Source of the DNA: CAYNJW01 sp964397665
GTDB lineage: Archaea; Nanobdellota; Nanobdellia; Pacearchaeales; GW2011-AR1
Direction: 5' to 3'
DNA: 55,051 nucleotides
Assembly (NCBI GenBank): GCA_964397665.1
Contig: CAYNJW010000002.1
Span: forward strand, 1 to 55,051
Shown: positions 1-8,348 of the stretch, piece by piece
Layout: every line of letters begins with the position of its first letter
Position numbering within the stretch: the first letter of the stretch is position 1
Program-made: the position numbers and the translations under genes
The notes under the pieces: generated by a model
Database searches by the model: none
The model's input: only the letters and a program-made list of their open reading frames with translations
Told to the model about the DNA's origin: nothing

Positions 1-238
1 AGCTATTTGGTTCTTAACACCAATATTTTACACAATAGGAGGACAAACAAAACTTAGAATTTTAAATTATTTAAATCCGATGTATTACTTAATAACTTTT
101 GCAAGAGATATAATAATTTATTCAAAATTGCCTTCTAATGAAATTCTCTTTGGAACTTTCTTTTTCACGGCATTCTTTATAATTCTTGGAACAATCTTAT
201 TCAGAAAATTAAATAAAAAATTCGCAGAATTAGTTTAA
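1..238 (+). CDS. ABC-2 type polysaccharide export permease, C-terminal end (partial)
   Basis: Only the last ~78 residues are present; the reading frame runs from the window edge to a TAA at 236-238. The peptide has the LNPMYYLITFARD-type stretch followed by a hydrophobic helix (FFFTAFFIILGTILF) and a basic tail. This is how Wzm/TagG-like ABC-2 permeases for surface polysaccharide end. The next gene, an ATPase of the matching family, starts one base after the stop, so the two form one transporter operon. The family call rests on this short end plus the neighbour, so it is good but not certain. Confidence 0.75.
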   Translation, partial: AIWFLTPIFYTIGGQTKLRILNYLNPMYYLITFARDIIIYSKLPSNEILFGTFFFTAFFIILGTILFRKLNKKFAELV

Positions 239-239
239 A

Positions 240-986
240 ATGGAAAATCAGATAGTTGTAAAGAACTTATCAAAAAAGTTTAAGATTGGCTTTAAAAAAA
301 ATCAAAAAGTTATAGAAAGAATTTTAAGATTATTTTCAGGAAAAGAACCAAAAAAAGAAATAAAAGTTTTAGATAATGTCTCATTTAAAATCAAAGAAGG
401 TGAAATTGTTGGACTAATAGGAAATAATGGTTCTGGAAAATCTACACTTTTAAGAATTTTATCTGGAATCTATGAAAATTATACTGGAACTTTTAAATTG
501 AATTCTAAAACAACCCCCATGATTAATCTTGGTGCTGGAATGAAAAGTAGGGGAACTATGAAAGAAAATATTTTTTTAATAGGTTCTTTATTTGGGCTTA
601 GTCAAAAAGAAATACATAAAAAACTTAATTCTATAATCAATTTTGCCGAATTAGAAAAATTTGTAAATACTAAATTATATCAATTTTCACAAGGAATGAA
701 ACAAAGATTGGCTTTTTCAATCGCAATACATTCAAATCCGAAAATCCTATTCTTAGATGAAGTTTTCGCTGTTGGAGATGAAAGATTTAGAAATAAAAGT
801 GCAAAAAAAATTAAAGAAATTGTTAAAAAAGGAGCAAGTGTAATATTAGTAAGTCATGAACTTTGGATGATTGAAAAATTCTGCAATAGAGTTATTTGGC
901 TAGAAAGGGGAAAAATAAAAATGCAAGGAAATACAAACACAATATTAAAAAAATACAAAAAAGAAGGGAAATTAAATGGAAAATAA
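240..986 (+). CDS. ABC transporter ATPase for polysaccharide/teichoic-acid-type export (Wzt/TagH-like)
   Basis: A 248-residue ATP-binding subunit. Walker A is GNNGSGKST at residues 61-69. The signature loop is the FSQGM variant typical of Wzt/TagH exporters rather than LSGGQ. Walker B is ILFLDEVFAVGD and the switch histidine is in VSHE. A basic 40-residue N-terminal extension precedes the core. The protein stops after the nucleotide-binding domain, so it lacks the C-terminal carbohydrate-binding domain of long Wzt proteins. It pairs with the permease directly upstream and probably energises export of a lipid-linked glycan across the membrane. The next gene overlaps its end by 11 bases. Confidence 0.9.
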   Translation: MENQIVVKNLSKKFKIGFKKNQKVIERILRLFSGKEPKKEIKVLDNVSFKIKEGEIVGLIGNNGSGKSTLLRILSGIYENYTGTFKLNSKTTPMINLGAGMKSRGTMKENIFLIGSLFGLSQKEIHKKLNSIINFAELEKFVNTKLYQFSQGMKQRLAFSIAIHSNPKILFLDEVFAVGDERFRNKSAKKIKEIVKKGASVILVSHELWMIEKFCNRVIWLERGKIKMQGNTNTILKKYKKEGKLNGK

Positions 987-2442
987 AACTAAACCAAATA
1001 TAATTTTGATAATTTTAGATTCTGCAAGGGCTGAAGCATTCTCTTGTTACGGGAATAAATTACCGACTACGCCAAATATTGATAAGATTGCAAAAGAAGG
1101 AATTTTATTTAAAAATGCTTATTCCCCAGCATCTTGGACAATACCTGCACATGCATCACTATTTACTGGAACCTACTGGTCAACACACAATGTTGAAAAT
1201 AGAAATGTTGAAGGGAAAAAGATGTCAAAAATAAATTACATCTCCTCACTTAATAAAGAAAACTATGAAACAATTATAGGAAGTTCAAACATTCTACTTT
1301 ATTCCTCAAAAATTGCAGAAACATTTAAAAAAAATATTAATAAAAGAGTTAGCTTTAATAAAATAAATAAAATAAATTCTAAATTGGAGAAATTAACATT
1401 TAAAGAAATGGAAAATATAAAACCTTTTTTATTCAAATCAATCTTTTCTTTAAACCTAAAAGATTCAATAAAATACTCAAAAATCTTTATTCTTAAATTT
1501 TATCTCTGGTTATTGTTCTTAAAAAAAAGACTTGAAAAAAGAGATAAAAGAGAAACCAAGATTTGTATAAATGAGACAATTAAAAAATTAAATAAATTAA
1601 AAAAAACAAATAAACCAATTTTTTTATTCTTAAATTTAATAACTACACATTATAATTATGGCCATAAATTAAAACATTTTAAAAATTTGAATTTTAAAAA
1701 TTTCTTTAAAATAAAATTTAATAGAAAACTTTTACAACGTAATATTGAGTTTAAAAATCCTTCAAAAATAAATAAAAGAGAAATAAGTAAAAAATTGATG
1801 AAAAAATATTATGCTTCAATAAATAATGCTGATGAAAAAATCGGAAAAATTTATGACAAATTGAAAAAAGAGAATTTATTAGACAATACAATATTTATCT
1901 TAACTGCAGACCATGGTGATGAATTTTTTGAACATGAAGATTTAATCTTCCATGGAAACTGTGTGTATAACAACATGATAAAAATCCCACTTATTATGAA
2001 GTTTCCAGATTCATTTAAATTAAAAGGGCTTGAAGATAAACCTGTAACCTTATTGGACATCTTTCCAACAATCTTTAAAAAATGTAACTTAAATGGAATT
2101 AAATCTGAAGGTGCTGATATCTTTTCTACTAAGAGGAAAGAAATTTTTTCTGAAAATATGCAACAAAAAACAAATAAACAATATAAAATTGGAAAATGCA
2201 TAATAAGCAAAAAATTCAAATATATCAAAAATGATTTTTCCAACGATGAACTTTATGATATTGAAATAGACCCTTCAGAAAGAATTAATCTGATAAAAAA
2301 ATATCCCAAAATTGCAGAAAAAATGAAAAAAGATTTAGTTAAGTGGGAAAAACGAAAAAAACAAAAAATAGAAACTATGGAATTAGATAATCTTGAAAAG
2401 AAAGAACTTAATAAAACACTAAAATCATTAGGATATATTTAA
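976..2442 (+). CDS. Alkaline-phosphatase-superfamily (sulfatase-like) enzyme
   Basis: A 488-residue protein of the sulfatase/phosphodiesterase branch. Metal-binding signatures are visible: ILDSAR (D15), TADHGDEFFEH (D312, H313, H320) and a later FHG (H326). The nucleophile region is SWTIPAHASLFTG, where the Cys that becomes formylglycine in true sulfatases is Thr55. A phosphotransfer or phosphodiesterase role, as in LtaS-like or phosphoethanolamine-transferase-like relatives, is therefore more likely than sulfate ester hydrolysis. No signal peptide or N-terminal membrane anchor is seen, but residues ~171-185 are hydrophobic. It sits in the glycan export operon and may decorate the glycan; that role is inferred. 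Confidence 0.8.
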   Translation: MENKTKPNIILIILDSARAEAFSCYGNKLPTTPNIDKIAKEGILFKNAYSPASWTIPAHASLFTGTYWSTHNVENRNVEGKKMSKINYISSLNKENYETIIGSSNILLYSSKIAETFKKNINKRVSFNKINKINSKLEKLTFKEMENIKPFLFKSIFSLNLKDSIKYSKIFILKFYLWLLFLKKRLEKRDKRETKICINETIKKLNKLKKTNKPIFLFLNLITTHYNYGHKLKHFKNLNFKNFFKIKFNRKLLQRNIEFKNPSKINKREISKKLMKKYYASINNADEKIGKIYDKLKKENLLDNTIFILTADHGDEFFEHEDLIFHGNCVYNNMIKIPLIMKFPDSFKLKGLEDKPVTLLDIFPTIFKKCNLNGIKSEGADIFSTKRKEIFSENMQQKTNKQYKIGKCIISKKFKYIKNDFSNDELYDIEIDPSERINLIKKYPKIAEKMKKDLVKWEKRKKQKIETMELDNLEKKELNKTLKSLGYI

Positions 2443-3234
2443 ATGGAAAATAAAACTAATTTAATAAGCGTAATCATTCCTGTTTATAACAACGAAAAGT
2501 ATATTGAATCTGCAATAAAATCTGTTATTAAACAAACATATAAAACTTGGGAATTATTGATTGTTGACGATGTATCTACAGATAGAACTGTAAAAAAAAT
2601 AAAGAAATATCTAAAAAAGGATAGTAGGATTCGATTAATAAAACACAAAATTAACAAAGGACGTGCAGGTGCTTTAAATACGGGGATAAAAAACTCAATG
2701 GGAGATTTTATTTGTTTTTTGGACTCTGATGATATTTATTTAAAAAACAAATTAAAAAAACAAATAGAATTTCTTAATAAAAATAAAAAAATAGATATGG
2801 TCTACTCAGATTATCTTATCCTATCTAAAAGACTAAGAAAAAAGAAAGGGAAAACAATAGAATTTAAAGATTTTTCTGAACCATTAAAAAGATTAAAAAA
2901 ATTAACCTCTAAAGAAACTAAAAATATTGGAATCTGGAAACTTCTTTGGAAAAATAGGCATAATAAAACTGATGAAGGAAGCATACCTTCTTGTTCTCCT
3001 ATGATAAGAAAGAAAGTTTTCTCAAAGATATTACTTGATGAAAAATTAAAAAATAGTGAAGATTATGACCTTTGGTTTCAAATAATTGGAAAAGGATATA
3101 AAATTAAAAAACTTAATTTTTATTCATACCTCTATAGAATTAATAAAAATCAAAAATCAAAAAATTCTAAAAATATGGAAAAAGCAAGGAAAATTATTGA
3201 GAAAAAATTATTAGGCAAAAAATATTTTAAATAA
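2443..3234 (+). CDS. Glycosyltransferase family 2
   Basis: A 263-residue GT-A enzyme. It opens with ISVIIPVYNNEKYIESAI, the nucleotide-sugar binding strand, and carries the DxD-type metal motif in CFLDSDDIY. A KNSEDYDLWFQI segment matches the catalytic ED motif. It begins with no gap after the previous stop and ends the plus-strand glycan operon. Its last 24 bases overlap the end of the convergent minus-strand gene. The sugar specificity cannot be read from the sequence. Confidence 0.9.
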   Translation: MENKTNLISVIIPVYNNEKYIESAIKSVIKQTYKTWELLIVDDVSTDRTVKKIKKYLKKDSRIRLIKHKINKGRAGALNTGIKNSMGDFICFLDSDDIYLKNKLKKQIEFLNKNKKIDMVYSDYLILSKRLRKKKGKTIEFKDFSEPLKRLKKLTSKETKNIGIWKLLWKNRHNKTDEGSIPSCSPMIRKKVFSKILLDEKLKNSEDYDLWFQIIGKGYKIKKLNFYSYLYRINKNQKSKNSKNMEKARKIIEKKLLGKKYFK

Positions 3235-4095
3235 AAAGTCTTTTAATTTAATAACTTTCTTCCAAAGGATACTTTTAGAGTCTCTTTTCAACTCCATAAA
3301 TTTTCTAAATTCTTTAAATTTTAAAAAAATAATCCTTTGTAAACCAGTTACATTCTGAATATTGTAAAATAATTTTTCATTATTTTTATGAACAAAGTGT
3401 AATAAAACTTCTTCATCCATTGCAAAATTAGAATCCTTTGACTCTTCGAGCTGTTTTTTAAATAATTTTATTAATTTTAAAAAAATTTCTTTCTTACCCA
3501 ATAAAAAACCTGCAATAAGTTTAAGTTGTTCATTAAACACTAACTCCTCACCCCTATAATGATAAATAACTTTTTTAGAAAATTTTTGTTTAGTAAAATT
3601 CCATCTAAACCTTCTATTAACTCTTGAAATAGAAGCATCAACCCATGCAAAATTAGAAGTATGAAAAGGATTTTTTTTAATTACTTTTTCAACTAAAAAT
3701 AATTTACTAGTCCAAATAGTAAAAAGTTCTCGATAAGTTTGAGAACCCGATTTTAAATAAAGCAAATTGTAAGTAATTTTAAGTTTGGATAATGAATTTT
3801 TAAAAATAGTATTATCTTGTTTTTTACAAGATTTCAAATAATCTTTAGAAATCTCATAAGTTGGTAAATCAGAAACATTTATTTTTATTGCCTCAAAATC
3901 TTTAGTCCTTAAATGTTTTTTAACAAACTTCAGAATTTTTTCATCTGAATAGAAAAAAACTATTTTACAATTTTTTAATAATTTAAAAGTTTTTGGAAGA
4001 TATTTTAAATAATGTTCAAAAGAACGTTTTTTATTATTTTTTACTTCCCAATAACCTATCACAAAGGTCGTATCTTTTATAGTTCTTGAAACCAT
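3211..4095 (-). CDS. HtrL/YibB-like protein, probable glycan biosynthesis
   Basis: A 294-residue soluble protein. The middle segment (IWTSKLFLVEKVIKKNPFHTSNFAWVDASISR) matches the pattern of the HtrL/YibB family, in which a WlsKp-type stretch is followed by NPF and a W-hD-A motif. The function of that family is not well established, but members sit in lipopolysaccharide and capsule loci, as here. It has its own promoter: TTTATAAA at 4117-4124 is centred 25.5 bases from the start codon. The family call comes from motif memory, so confidence is moderate. Confidence 0.55.
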   Translation of the reverse strand: MVSRTIKDTTFVIGYWEVKNNKKRSFEHYLKYLPKTFKLLKNCKIVFFYSDEKILKFVKKHLRTKDFEAIKINVSDLPTYEISKDYLKSCKKQDNTIFKNSLSKLKITYNLLYLKSGSQTYRELFTIWTSKLFLVEKVIKKNPFHTSNFAWVDASISRVNRRFRWNFTKQKFSKKVIYHYRGEELVFNEQLKLIAGFLLGKKEIFLKLIKLFKKQLEESKDSNFAMDEEVLLHFVHKNNEKLFYNIQNVTGLQRIIFLKFKEFRKFMELKRDSKSILWKKVIKLKDFLFKIFFA

Positions 4096-4116
4096 ATACT
4101 AAATATTTAAAAAGAT

Positions 4117-4124
4117 TTTATAAA
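4117..4124 (-). promoter_or_regulatory. TATA box for the HtrL/YibB-like gene
   Basis: TTTATAAA lies with its centre 25.5 bases upstream of the A of the start codon at 4095, the spacing expected for a leaderless archaeal transcript. Confidence 0.75.
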
Positions 4125-4165
4125 TCTTCTTGAGACTACAACTCTAAACTTAAATTTTCAAACAA

Positions 4166-5143
4166 TTATTTAATCTTTTTAATCAATTTATCAAACTTTA
4201 CTTTAAATAATTCTACAGCCTCTTTTTCAATTAAAATTCTCTTAGAAGACTTACCAAGAAAGAAATTTGAACTTTTTTCATTATTTAAAATAAATTTAAT
4301 TTTGTTATTTATCTCCTCATTGTTATTTATATCTTTAATGACAAACCTCTTATCAAATAAATTACTGTTTCCTATCTTTTCAGAAATTAAAGGATAACAT
4401 CCGCACTTAGTTGCCTCAAGAACTGTACAAGGAAAAGAATCTTTATCTGTAAGGTGTAATAAGAATTTACACATAAAATAATATTTTGAAACATTTTTTT
4501 TATGCCCAAGATATTCTATTTTTGAATTTTTAGAAGCATTAAAAACTTCTTTTTCAAGAGGTCCAGAACCTACAACTAATAACTTTTCAATATCTTTTGA
4601 TTGTTTAACAAATTCTAAAATTCTCTGAACATTTTTTTCCTTCGCTAATCTTCCAACATAAAGACCATAATTTTTACGCACTACATTAACTCTCTTAAAA
4701 TTAACCGGAAAAGGAAAGCAAACTTCAATTGGAACGTTTACAACTTGTTCAGCAAAAAATTTATTCCTCTCTGAAAGGGAAATTATGCCATCCACAAACT
4801 TAAAATAAAAATCCATTACCTTGTGCCTCTTCTTCTTAAATATCTCTTGCAATGTTAAATCTCCATCGAGATAAATAACTTTTAAATGTCTATTCTTAAA
4901 CTTTAAAATAGGAACACAAAATAAACTAATAGTACCCTCAACAAAAAGAATGTCTTCTTCAACTTTCAAAAACAACCCATATAAAAAAGAAATAAGAAAA
5001 ACTAACCTTTCTAACTTAAACTTTCTTAAAAAATAAATTATTTTTTGGTTAATAACAACTTTTTTAGAATTAATACTCTTTGCAAAAGTTTTATGCACAA
5101 AATGAGGTGTGCAAGTTAAATATAAAACTTTTTGTCTTTTCAT
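4166..5143 (-). CDS. Glycosyltransferase family 4 (GT-B)
   Basis: A 325-residue retaining GT-B enzyme. The C-terminal half has the GT4 landmarks: YVGRLAKEKNVQRILE, LLVVGSGPLEKEV, YLGHKKNVSKYY and an EX7E-like region DSFPCTVLEATKCGCYPLISE. The N-terminal half (HFVHKTFAKSI, ILFVEGTISLFCVPIL) is the acceptor domain. It is the last gene of the five-gene minus-strand glycan operon; its start overlaps the end of the upstream GT2 by 4 nt. Substrate is unknown. Confidence 0.88.
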   Translation of the reverse strand: MKRQKVLYLTCTPHFVHKTFAKSINSKKVVINQKIIYFLRKFKLERLVFLISFLYGLFLKVEEDILFVEGTISLFCVPILKFKNRHLKVIYLDGDLTLQEIFKKKRHKVMDFYFKFVDGIISLSERNKFFAEQVVNVPIEVCFPFPVNFKRVNVVRKNYGLYVGRLAKEKNVQRILEFVKQSKDIEKLLVVGSGPLEKEVFNASKNSKIEYLGHKKNVSKYYFMCKFLLHLTDKDSFPCTVLEATKCGCYPLISEKIGNSNLFDKRFVIKDINNNEEINNKIKFILNNEKSSNFFLGKSSKRILIEKEAVELFKVKFDKLIKKIK

Positions 5144-6117
5144 ATTAAATCCTGAATAAACTCTAAGGAATACATAATCTTTTTAATTAAAAAACTTGGT
5201 AAAAATGAAATTATAAAACGAATATAAATTGATAAATCTTTATAAAAATTAAAACCATATTTTTTTGTAAATTTTTGAATTAATCTCCTGGATAATTCAT
5301 AATCTCCAAACAAAAAACTTCGATAAATCTCTTCTTTTAAAAACTTCTTTCTAAATCTTTTTGAAATTTTAAGAATATCAACATCTAATAAAGTATACTC
5401 ATCGTTTCCAAATCTAATCCTCTGAATAAGAAATTTTTTAACTATCTCAGCCATGAACATATGCTTTTCACGATTCAAAAAGGTAATAGAGTTTTCATTT
5501 AAACTATATTCAACTAACGGCTTAGAAAGATTTGCAAATTTCTTTCCATCAGTTAACATCAAAGTATAAAAATCATAATCCTCTATGAAAAGCATCTTTT
5601 CCCTATACAGATATTCTTGAGTATTTCTAAACATTATAGAACTGTGGGTAAATGGACAATAATTGAATAACGCTTTCTCAATTTTTTTAGAGGTCTTTAA
5701 TACTCTCCTTCTATAAACTCTGTTCCCATTTAATATTCTATTAATTGCTTCAGTCCCCAATAAATAAATATCTTTATGTTTTTCTAAAAATTTATGCTGT
5801 AATTCAAATCTTTTTGGGAATGAAAAATCATCTGAATCCATACGAGCAATATAATTTCCTTTTGCAATTTTTAAACCTTTATTTAACGATTTAACAATGC
5901 CTTTATTATTTTTATTTACTAAAACCTTTATTCGTTTATCTTTTTTAGAAAACTCTTTTAAAATTTTTAAAGTTTTATCTCTTGAACCATCATCAATAAT
6001 AATAAATTCAAAATTTCTAAAAGTCTGATTTAAAATTGATTTTATTGCTCTCGAAACAAATTTTTCACCATTATAAACCGGCATAATCACTGAAATTGGC
6101 AAATTTTCTTTTTTCAT
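5140..6117 (-). CDS. Glycosyltransferase family 2
   Basis: A 325-residue GT-A enzyme beginning ISVIMPVYNGEKFVSRAI, with the metal motif ARMDSDDFSFPKRFELQ and an FIEDYDFY segment matching the catalytic ED. The C-terminal ~100 residues are basic and hydrophobic and may associate with the membrane. It has 4-nt overlaps with both operon neighbours, which implies translational coupling. Confidence 0.9.
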   Translation of the reverse strand: MKKENLPISVIMPVYNGEKFVSRAIKSILNQTFRNFEFIIIDDGSRDKTLKILKEFSKKDKRIKVLVNKNNKGIVKSLNKGLKIAKGNYIARMDSDDFSFPKRFELQHKFLEKHKDIYLLGTEAINRILNGNRVYRRRVLKTSKKIEKALFNYCPFTHSSIMFRNTQEYLYREKMLFIEDYDFYTLMLTDGKKFANLSKPLVEYSLNENSITFLNREKHMFMAEIVKKFLIQRIRFGNDEYTLLDVDILKISKRFRKKFLKEEIYRSFLFGDYELSRRLIQKFTKKYGFNFYKDLSIYIRFIISFLPSFLIKKIMYSLEFIQDLI

Positions 6118-7214
6118 CTTTCAACCTCTTTTTTAATTCTCTTAATAAAATTATCGACATCGAATTCTTTTGCTCTTTTTAAACAATCAACTTTATACTT
6201 TGAAAGATTTTTTCCTATTTTCTTAACCGCTGAAATAATTTTTTTTGCATCGATATCTTCAATCAGCATTCCTGTTTTTCCGTCTATTACTGTCTCTTTA
6301 TAACCTCCTTCATTTCCTGCAATGACGGGTTTTCCTGCCGCCATTGCTTCAACCAAGGTCATCCCAAAATCTTCATTTCCTGCAGTTGCTATGAACCCTT
6401 TAGAGTTATTATACAGGTTTACAAGCTCCGAATCAGTAATCCAACTTCTAACTTCTACATTAGAAGTCATTATACCCTCCAAATATCTTTTATAATTTTC
6501 AAATTGTTCAGCTCCAACTTCATAACTTCCAACAATAATTAATTTCTCATCAGGCATTTTCGAAAATGCCTCCAACTGTAAATCTACTCTCTTATGATTT
6601 AACAACCGATTCACAGACAGCCAATAACCTTTTTCAGATTTATAATCATACTTCTTACAATCTACAGGGGGATAAATTACTTCGGCAGACCTTTTATAAT
6701 ATTTTTTTATTCTCTTTTTGGTATTCTTTGAATTACAAACTAATTTATCTACCCTTTTAGAATACTTCCTTGTAAGATACCTATTAAATAAAACCCAAAG
6801 TTCATAAATTGGTTTTTTCCACCAAACTAAAAGATTATCTCTCACAAAATTCTTAAATTCCCAAAGTTCGTTAATTGGACCATGAGCATACCAAAGATTT
6901 GGTTTATTATTGACTGCACCGGAAACTGCCCAATCTCCTGCAATAATATAAAAACCATATTCTTTTCCCAAATTTAATCTTCTAAATTTCCACAAAGCTA
7001 ATTGATGTCTAAATGGTGCTTTAATGGGTACTTTCCCAATAGACTTAATCCTTGGCAACACATCTGAAAAACCCATCTTTTTTATTTTTTCAGAATCTAT
7101 GTTAGTAGTATAAATATCTGCATTTAAACCTCTTGCTAAAAAAAGTGCAACAAATTCTGCACCACCAATATTATCCATAAAATTATGAAAAATTGCAATT
7201 TTTTTAGTCTTCAT
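6114..7214 (-). CDS. Glycosyltransferase family 4, mannosyltransferase-like
   Basis: A 366-residue GT-B enzyme. N-terminal NIGGAEFVALFLARGL is the usual GT4 glycine-rich entry loop. The C-terminal domain has YWLSVNRLLNHKRVDLQLEAF, KLIIVGSYEVG and the nucleotide-sugar segment NEDFGMTLVEAMAAGKPVIAGNEGG followed by ETVIDGKTGMLIE. This layout resembles WbaZ-like mannosyltransferases, but specificity is inferred only. It overlaps both neighbours by 4 nt in the operon. Confidence 0.9.
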   Translation of the reverse strand: MKTKKIAIFHNFMDNIGGAEFVALFLARGLNADIYTTNIDSEKIKKMGFSDVLPRIKSIGKVPIKAPFRHQLALWKFRRLNLGKEYGFYIIAGDWAVSGAVNNKPNLWYAHGPINELWEFKNFVRDNLLVWWKKPIYELWVLFNRYLTRKYSKRVDKLVCNSKNTKKRIKKYYKRSAEVIYPPVDCKKYDYKSEKGYWLSVNRLLNHKRVDLQLEAFSKMPDEKLIIVGSYEVGAEQFENYKRYLEGIMTSNVEVRSWITDSELVNLYNNSKGFIATAGNEDFGMTLVEAMAAGKPVIAGNEGGYKETVIDGKTGMLIEDIDAKKIISAVKKIGKNLSKYKVDCLKRAKEFDVDNFIKRIKKEVER

Positions 7215-8347
7215 CTTTCCCCAATCCCTATAATACTCAACATAAATCCTGAAAAAATAGTTTGAACACCCAAGACTATTGAAGTCATTGCAATTATTGA
7301 ATTTTTAATTTCCCACAAATCATTAAAATCTGAACCTATCCATTTTACAAAAATTGTAATTAAAGTTATCAAGCCTACAAAAGTGGTAATACTTCCAAAG
7401 ATTAAAGATTTTTCAAGAGTAACATGTTTAAAAATCTTATCTAAAAAATTACTCTTATCTCCTAAATGGGTAACCGCATAAATTTTTGAAAAAGCTGAAA
7501 AGAAAATTAATTGATAACCTATTAAAATAAACATTGAAAAAATAAACATTGGATGAACATACAACTGAACACCAAATAAATTAATGCTAGTAAAATAAAG
7601 TGTAACAAGAAAAAGAAGTCCAAATAAAAATAAAAATAATCCTGGAATAAAAAATAAAAATAATGGACTATATAACAACATAAATCTTAAATGTCTCCAA
7701 CCATCCCTAAAAGATTTTAATTTTGTTTTACCAATCCTTTTAGAATAATTAATATCTAACTCTGCAATCTTCAGATTATTTTTTAAAGACTTTACAATCA
7801 TCTCTGAAGCAAATTCCATACCTGTTGTTTTTAAATTTAATTTATCTAAGGATTCTTTTTTAATTGCTCTCATCCCACAATGAGAATCTCTTAATTTTGT
7901 TCTAAAAAATAATCTTAAAATTCCTGAAAGAAGAGGATTTCCAATAAATTTATGTAACCCTGACATTGCACCTTTTTCCATTTTACCTCCAAAACGATTA
8001 CCAACTACTAAGTCATTTCCATCTTTTAATAATCTTATAAATCTTGGTAACTCCCCAAAATCATAAGTTCCATCTGCATCTGCTAAAAACAAATATTTAC
8101 CTTTTGCAACTTTAAACCCTTCTAAATAAGCATTTCCATAACCTTCTAAATCATGTTTTACTAACTTAACTCCGAATTTCTTTGCAATCTCTGGACTTTT
8201 ATCTGTAGAAGAATCTGAAACAATTATCTCTGCATTTAATTTTTCCTTCATTAAAACTACTTTAAGTTTTTTTAAACAAATTGGTAATGCTTTCTCTTCA
8301 TTCCTACATGGAAGGATAATGCTCACCTCTGGATTTTTTGAATTCAT
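7211..8347 (-). CDS. Dolichol-phosphate-mannose-synthase-like GT2 with C-terminal membrane domain
   Basis: A GT-A domain starting PEVSIILPCRNEEKALPICL, with ADADGTYDFGELPRFI as the metal-binding DxD and a later SHCGMRAIKKESL segment typical of DPM/DPG synthases. About four membrane helices follow from residue ~225. Such enzymes load a sugar onto polyprenol phosphate for use by GT-C enzymes. The start at 8347 (MNSKNPEVS) is chosen because the upstream gene stops at 8349, giving a 1-base gap; an in-frame ATG at 8356 and a longer extension to 8425 exist but the added residues do not resemble the family. Confidence 0.88.
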   Translation of the reverse strand: MNSKNPEVSIILPCRNEEKALPICLKKLKVVLMKEKLNAEIIVSDSSTDKSPEIAKKFGVKLVKHDLEGYGNAYLEGFKVAKGKYLFLADADGTYDFGELPRFIRLLKDGNDLVVGNRFGGKMEKGAMSGLHKFIGNPLLSGILRLFFRTKLRDSHCGMRAIKKESLDKLNLKTTGMEFASEMIVKSLKNNLKIAELDINYSKRIGKTKLKSFRDGWRHLRFMLLYSPLFLFFIPGLFLFLFGLLFLVTLYFTSINLFGVQLYVHPMFIFSMFILIGYQLIFFSAFSKIYAVTHLGDKSNFLDKIFKHVTLEKSLIFGSITTFVGLITLITIFVKWIGSDFNDLWEIKNSIIAMTSIVLGVQTIFSGFMLSIIGIGER

Positions 8348-8348
8348 T

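Noticed and set aside
1851..2243. Open frame of 130 codons on the minus strand inside the phosphatase-superfamily gene
   Set aside because: It is fully antisense to a gene with clear catalytic motifs, has no promoter, and its hydrophobic composition is what AT-rich antisense gives.
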